DNA of 64,000 nucleotides, taken from the NCBI GenBank assembly GCA_034505955.1, contig JAPDQK010000019.1, positions 21,227-85,226 on the forward strand, written 5' to 3'. Shown here in pieces: positions 61,359 through 64,000 of the stretch. Each line of letters starts with the position of its first letter. Positions within the stretch are counted from its first letter, which is position 1. The notes beneath the pieces are model-generated. The model had not been told where the DNA came from, searched no databases, and worked only from the letters and a program-made list of their open reading frames with translations. Origin of the DNA: Zhuqueibacter pondensis. Its GTDB lineage: Bacteria; Zhuqueibacterota; Zhuqueibacteria; Zhuqueibacterales; Zhuqueibacteraceae. The translations under genes and the position numbers were made by a program.

Positions 61359-63584
61359 ATGATCTCAAATTACACCCTCAAGTTTTTGCATACCACTGTC
61401 ATCATCGTTTCATCGCATTTGGTTGTTTTTAGCCAGGACGCGCGGGACTTGGTCAGCGGCAATTTGATTCAGTTCAATGACAACGGCGCCTGGTGTTGGT
61501 ATCAAGATGAGCGAGCAGTCGTTGATGTGGCGCAAGGTAAACTGATTATTGGTTCCGATGCCAGCGGATCCGGCGTTGGCGGCTCGTCGCGCAACGGTAA
61601 CATCGAAGCGGTGATCTTTGATCTGCAAACCGGACTAACGCATCGATTTACCCTCATGAAGGCCGGCTGCGACGATCACAATGCGCCGGCGTTTCTGGTT
61701 CGGCCGGATGGCAAATATCTGGCAATGTATGCACAGCACTACGACACGGTCAGTCGCTATCGCATTTACGATGGTGGCCAATGGAGCGCGGAAAAACAAT
61801 TCGACTGGAACAGCATCCCCGGTGGCACTGATTTTTCAACCACCTATTCCAATCTCTTCTATCTTTCGGCTGAACGTAAAATTTACAACTTCGTCCGCTG
61901 CTATGCCCGCAGCCCGAACATGATGGTTTCCACCAATCAAGGCGACACTTGGACTTATGGCGGTCTTCTGACACAGCCCGATCAAAGCATCGGTTATGTC
62001 AACGGATATTTCAAATACTCCAGCAACGGGGTGGATCGCATTGATTTTGTTGGCACTGAGCATCATCCCCGCGATTATAATACGAGCATCTACCACGGCT
62101 ACATTAAGAACGGCCAGAGCTTCAAATCCGACGGCACTTTGATGGACAGTGTCATCACCGATAAGACTGCCCCGAAACCTGCTGCTTTTACACGGGTCTT
62201 TGCTGCCAACACCGTCGTTAACAACATCACGATGACCCGCTGCTGGACGATTGATCTGCAAACCTACGCAGACGGCACCGTTGCTACGATTTTCAAAGCG
62301 CGAGCGAACGATTCCGAAACGGATCACCGGTTCTTTTACGCCCGCTATGACGGCTCGAAGTGGACCTCGACGTATTTGGGCAAAGCCGGATCGAAAATGT
62401 ACAGCAGCGAACAGGACTATGTTGGTTTGGGCGCGCTGCATCCCAATGATCCCAACACCATCTACATTTCGACGCCCTTCGATCCTCGCGATGATTCGAA
62501 TCTGACGGTGCGGGAAATTTTCAAAGGAGTTACTACTGATCACGGTGCGACCTGGTCCTGGACACCCATCACGCGAAAATCCGTTCGCGACAATTTTCGG
62601 CCTATCGTTCCGGCTTGGGATAACAACAATACCGCGTTGCTGTGGTGGCGGGGAACTTATACCTCCGCTCAGAATTTTAATGCGGCGGTGGTCGGTATTT
62701 TGGATCGTCGCTTGGAAACGGCCGGCAAGATGACTTATGTGGATGCTACACTCGCAAATACCACGCTTTCGACTGGAGCACAACTGGTGACCACGGGTCC
62801 GGATGCCAATATGGGAGCATCGGATAATCAATGGCATCAGCGCACGGGTTTCGGCAATGACGGCTCCGTTCTCACCTCGGCCGAGATCGGCGGCGAGAAT
62901 GCGCCAACGCTCAAGACTCGGATAATAATGCCGAAAGCGGGAACTTATGAGCTGTGGGTCAATTTCTGGGCGAATCCAACCGCGGATTGGCGGATCAAAG
63001 CAGGCCTTTCCACAAATGGAATGCAGTTGTTCCGGCAAATGGCTTGCAAGCAAGTTGAGGCTGGCGACCATGATAGCACGCTCGTTTTGACCGGCAGTGG
63101 TAACACCTTTCTTTATCAAGCGTACCTCGGCCGCGTCCAGGTTTCAGCGAATCGCACGATCGAGGTGTTTGTGGATGATGAAGCGATCCAGACCGGTACG
63201 GTGAGTACACTCGTCGGCAATACCGCCCGCACCTGGTATGATGGCATCAGCTACGCCAGCGTGAATAATGCCGTCCGTGTTTTTGAAAATAAGAACATTC
63301 CAATTTCATTCAGCCTGAGTCAAAACTACCCCAACCCCTTCGGGCGTAGCCCATTCAACCCGACGACAAAAATTTCATACTCGCTCCCAAAAGCGGATTT
63401 TGTCACACTCAAGGTATATGACATACTCGGGCGAGAAACTCAAACTCTTGTTGATGCATACCAGCAAGCTGGCCGATATTCGCTTGATTTCAATGCAAGC
63501 GGGCTTGCAAGTGGTATTTATTACTGCCGTTTGAAAGTGGGGAATGATTTTGCTGAAACAAAGAAAATACTGCTTTTACGATAG
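61359..63584 (+). CDS. Secreted BNR_4 beta-propeller protein with CBM-like and T9SS domains (polysaccharide lyase candidate)
   Basis: 741 residues. The signal peptide ends near VVFSQ (residue 26). The seven-bladed propeller (about 30-450) starts NGAWCWYQDERAVVD and contains CDDHNAPAFLVRPDGKYLAMYAQH, TYSNLFYLS and FVGTEHHPRDYNTS. These are typical of the BNR_4 family related to PL24/PL25-type ulvan lyases, where His and Tyr/Arg act in catalysis. A galactose-binding-like region (about 460-640) and a T9SS domain (about 650-741, FGRSP insertion, ending KKILLLR) follow. As GH105 removes the unsaturated uronate that lyases produce, a lyase role is plausible. The substrate (glucuronan, rhamnogalacturonan or other) is unknown. 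Confidence 0.72.
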   Translation: MISNYTLKFLHTTVIIVSSHLVVFSQDARDLVSGNLIQFNDNGAWCWYQDERAVVDVAQGKLIIGSDASGSGVGGSSRNGNIEAVIFDLQTGLTHRFTLMKAGCDDHNAPAFLVRPDGKYLAMYAQHYDTVSRYRIYDGGQWSAEKQFDWNSIPGGTDFSTTYSNLFYLSAERKIYNFVRCYARSPNMMVSTNQGDTWTYGGLLTQPDQSIGYVNGYFKYSSNGVDRIDFVGTEHHPRDYNTSIYHGYIKNGQSFKSDGTLMDSVITDKTAPKPAAFTRVFAANTVVNNITMTRCWTIDLQTYADGTVATIFKARANDSETDHRFFYARYDGSKWTSTYLGKAGSKMYSSEQDYVGLGALHPNDPNTIYISTPFDPRDDSNLTVREIFKGVTTDHGATWSWTPITRKSVRDNFRPIVPAWDNNNTALLWWRGTYTSAQNFNAAVVGILDRRLETAGKMTYVDATLANTTLSTGAQLVTTGPDANMGASDNQWHQRTGFGNDGSVLTSAEIGGENAPTLKTRIIMPKAGTYELWVNFWANPTADWRIKAGLSTNGMQLFRQMACKQVEAGDHDSTLVLTGSGNTFLYQAYLGRVQVSANRTIEVFVDDEAIQTGTVSTLVGNTARTWYDGISYASVNNAVRVFENKNIPISFSLSQNYPNPFGRSPFNPTTKISYSLPKADFVTLKVYDILGRETQTLVDAYQQAGRYSLDFNASGLASGIYYCRLKVGNDFAETKKILLLR

Positions 63585-63842
63585 ATTAGAACCAATATCA
63601 ATCGCTGTGCATTTTTTCCCAAGCGATTTTTCGCAGGTTCTGGTATCGTGATTGTTGCAGGAAATCAATTATTTCTCCAGTGATTGGTAAATTTCCTGGA
63701 GAGCCTTCCGATTTTGTATTTCCCCCGCTGAACCTCATCTTGAAATGATGTGTACTGCCTCACTTATTGGGTGGCATGAATAATTCCTACGGAGGTCATT
63801 CTGTAAGACTGCGTTCGAGGAATCCGAGGCATTACAATGAGG

Positions 63843-64000
63843 TGTAATCCCTCAGTTATTGGTGGACAACCACCCATGTCATGCATGTCATGCTGGAAGC
63901 ATCTTGTTCAGGCTGAGTACAGTGCTGGTTAGAAACAAGATTCCCTACGGGCGTAGCCTACGGAATGACATTTCTCTCCACCCGTAACTGAGGCATTACA
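63843..64000. repeat. Nested MITE-like element at the window end
   Basis: The outer arm TGTAATCCCTCAGTTATTGG (63843) pairs imperfectly with the final TAACTGAGGCATTACA. The inner element, 63886-63970, runs from TGTCATGCTGG to GGAATGACA and contains CCCTACGGGCGTAGCC (63943-63958). A broken copy (GTCATTCTGTAAGACTGCG) lies just before at 63797. No gene is seen in 63585-64000. Confidence 0.75.

Noticed and set aside
61836..63119. 427-residue open frame on the - strand opposite the BNR_4 gene
   Set aside because: It lies wholly inside a well-supported + strand gene, has no RBS or recognised motif, and follows from codon bias.

Overview
The window looks like part of a chromosome from a Gram-negative polysaccharide degrader of the FCB group. 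The likely homes are the uncultured KSB1, Calditrichota or Ignavibacteria type lineages. The basis is nine proteins with the type IX secretion (T9SS) C-terminal sorting domain, a large TonB-dependent receptor without a SusD partner, and many small palindromic repeats in intergenic DNA. No rRNA, tRNA, CRISPR array or transposase gene is visible. The taxonomic call is an inference from gene style.

Almost the whole window is one glucuronoarabinoxylan utilisation region. From 1 to 28.7 kb, all on the + strand, lie mostly exported proteins: the end of a GH51 arabinofuranosidase, GH43-CBM6, a small carbohydrate-binding protein, a decayed GH35 remnant, the TonB receptor, two paralogous beta-helix proteins of unknown family, a 1535-residue surface protein with a 753-bp unit repeated almost exactly, GH10 xylanase, GH2, CE15 glucuronoyl esterase, GH30 glucuronoxylanase and a beta-helix protein resembling GH120/GH141. 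From 29.1 to 37.8 kb on the - strand is an intracellular oligoxyloside module: GH10 without signal peptide, PfkB kinase, GH3, GH116-like enzyme and a GPH-type sugar:cation symporter. Divergent from it on the + strand are GH8 (reducing-end xylose-releasing type), xylA, xylB, GH115 alpha-glucuronidase, an acetyl-esterase-like hydrolase and a CE4 deacetylase.

From 47.9 to 52.8 kb sits a corrinoid-dependent one-carbon module: a small unknown protein, a UroD-family methyltransferase, a corrinoid protein, a MetF fused to a cysteine-rich MetV-like domain, and a pterin-binding methyltransferase. From 53.2 to 63.6 kb follow an amidohydrolase, two aldo/keto reductases, a CE1-like esterase, GH105, an SDR of the D-mannonate oxidoreductase type, uxuA, and a BNR_4 beta-propeller with a T9SS domain.

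Read together, surface enzymes cut glucuronoxylan and its lignin esters, oligomers enter through the TonB receptor and symporter, xylose goes through XylA/XylB, and GH115 frees (4-O-methyl)glucuronate. The main hypothesis is that the corrinoid module removes the 4-O-methyl group of that sugar acid and passes the carbon to tetrahydrofolate, after which the SDR and UxuA process glucuronate. This is inference from gene order and families.

Regulation is partly readable. Perfect TGAAACGTTTCA palindromes (LacI-family type) lie downstream of sigma70-like promoters before the TonB receptor and in the GH10/GH8 divergent region. The second theme is repeat invasion of coding sequence: a 15-nt insertion in six T9SS domains resembles a palindromic mini-repeat found between genes, and a 51-bp element with 10-bp terminal inverted repeats sits in frame inside GH115.
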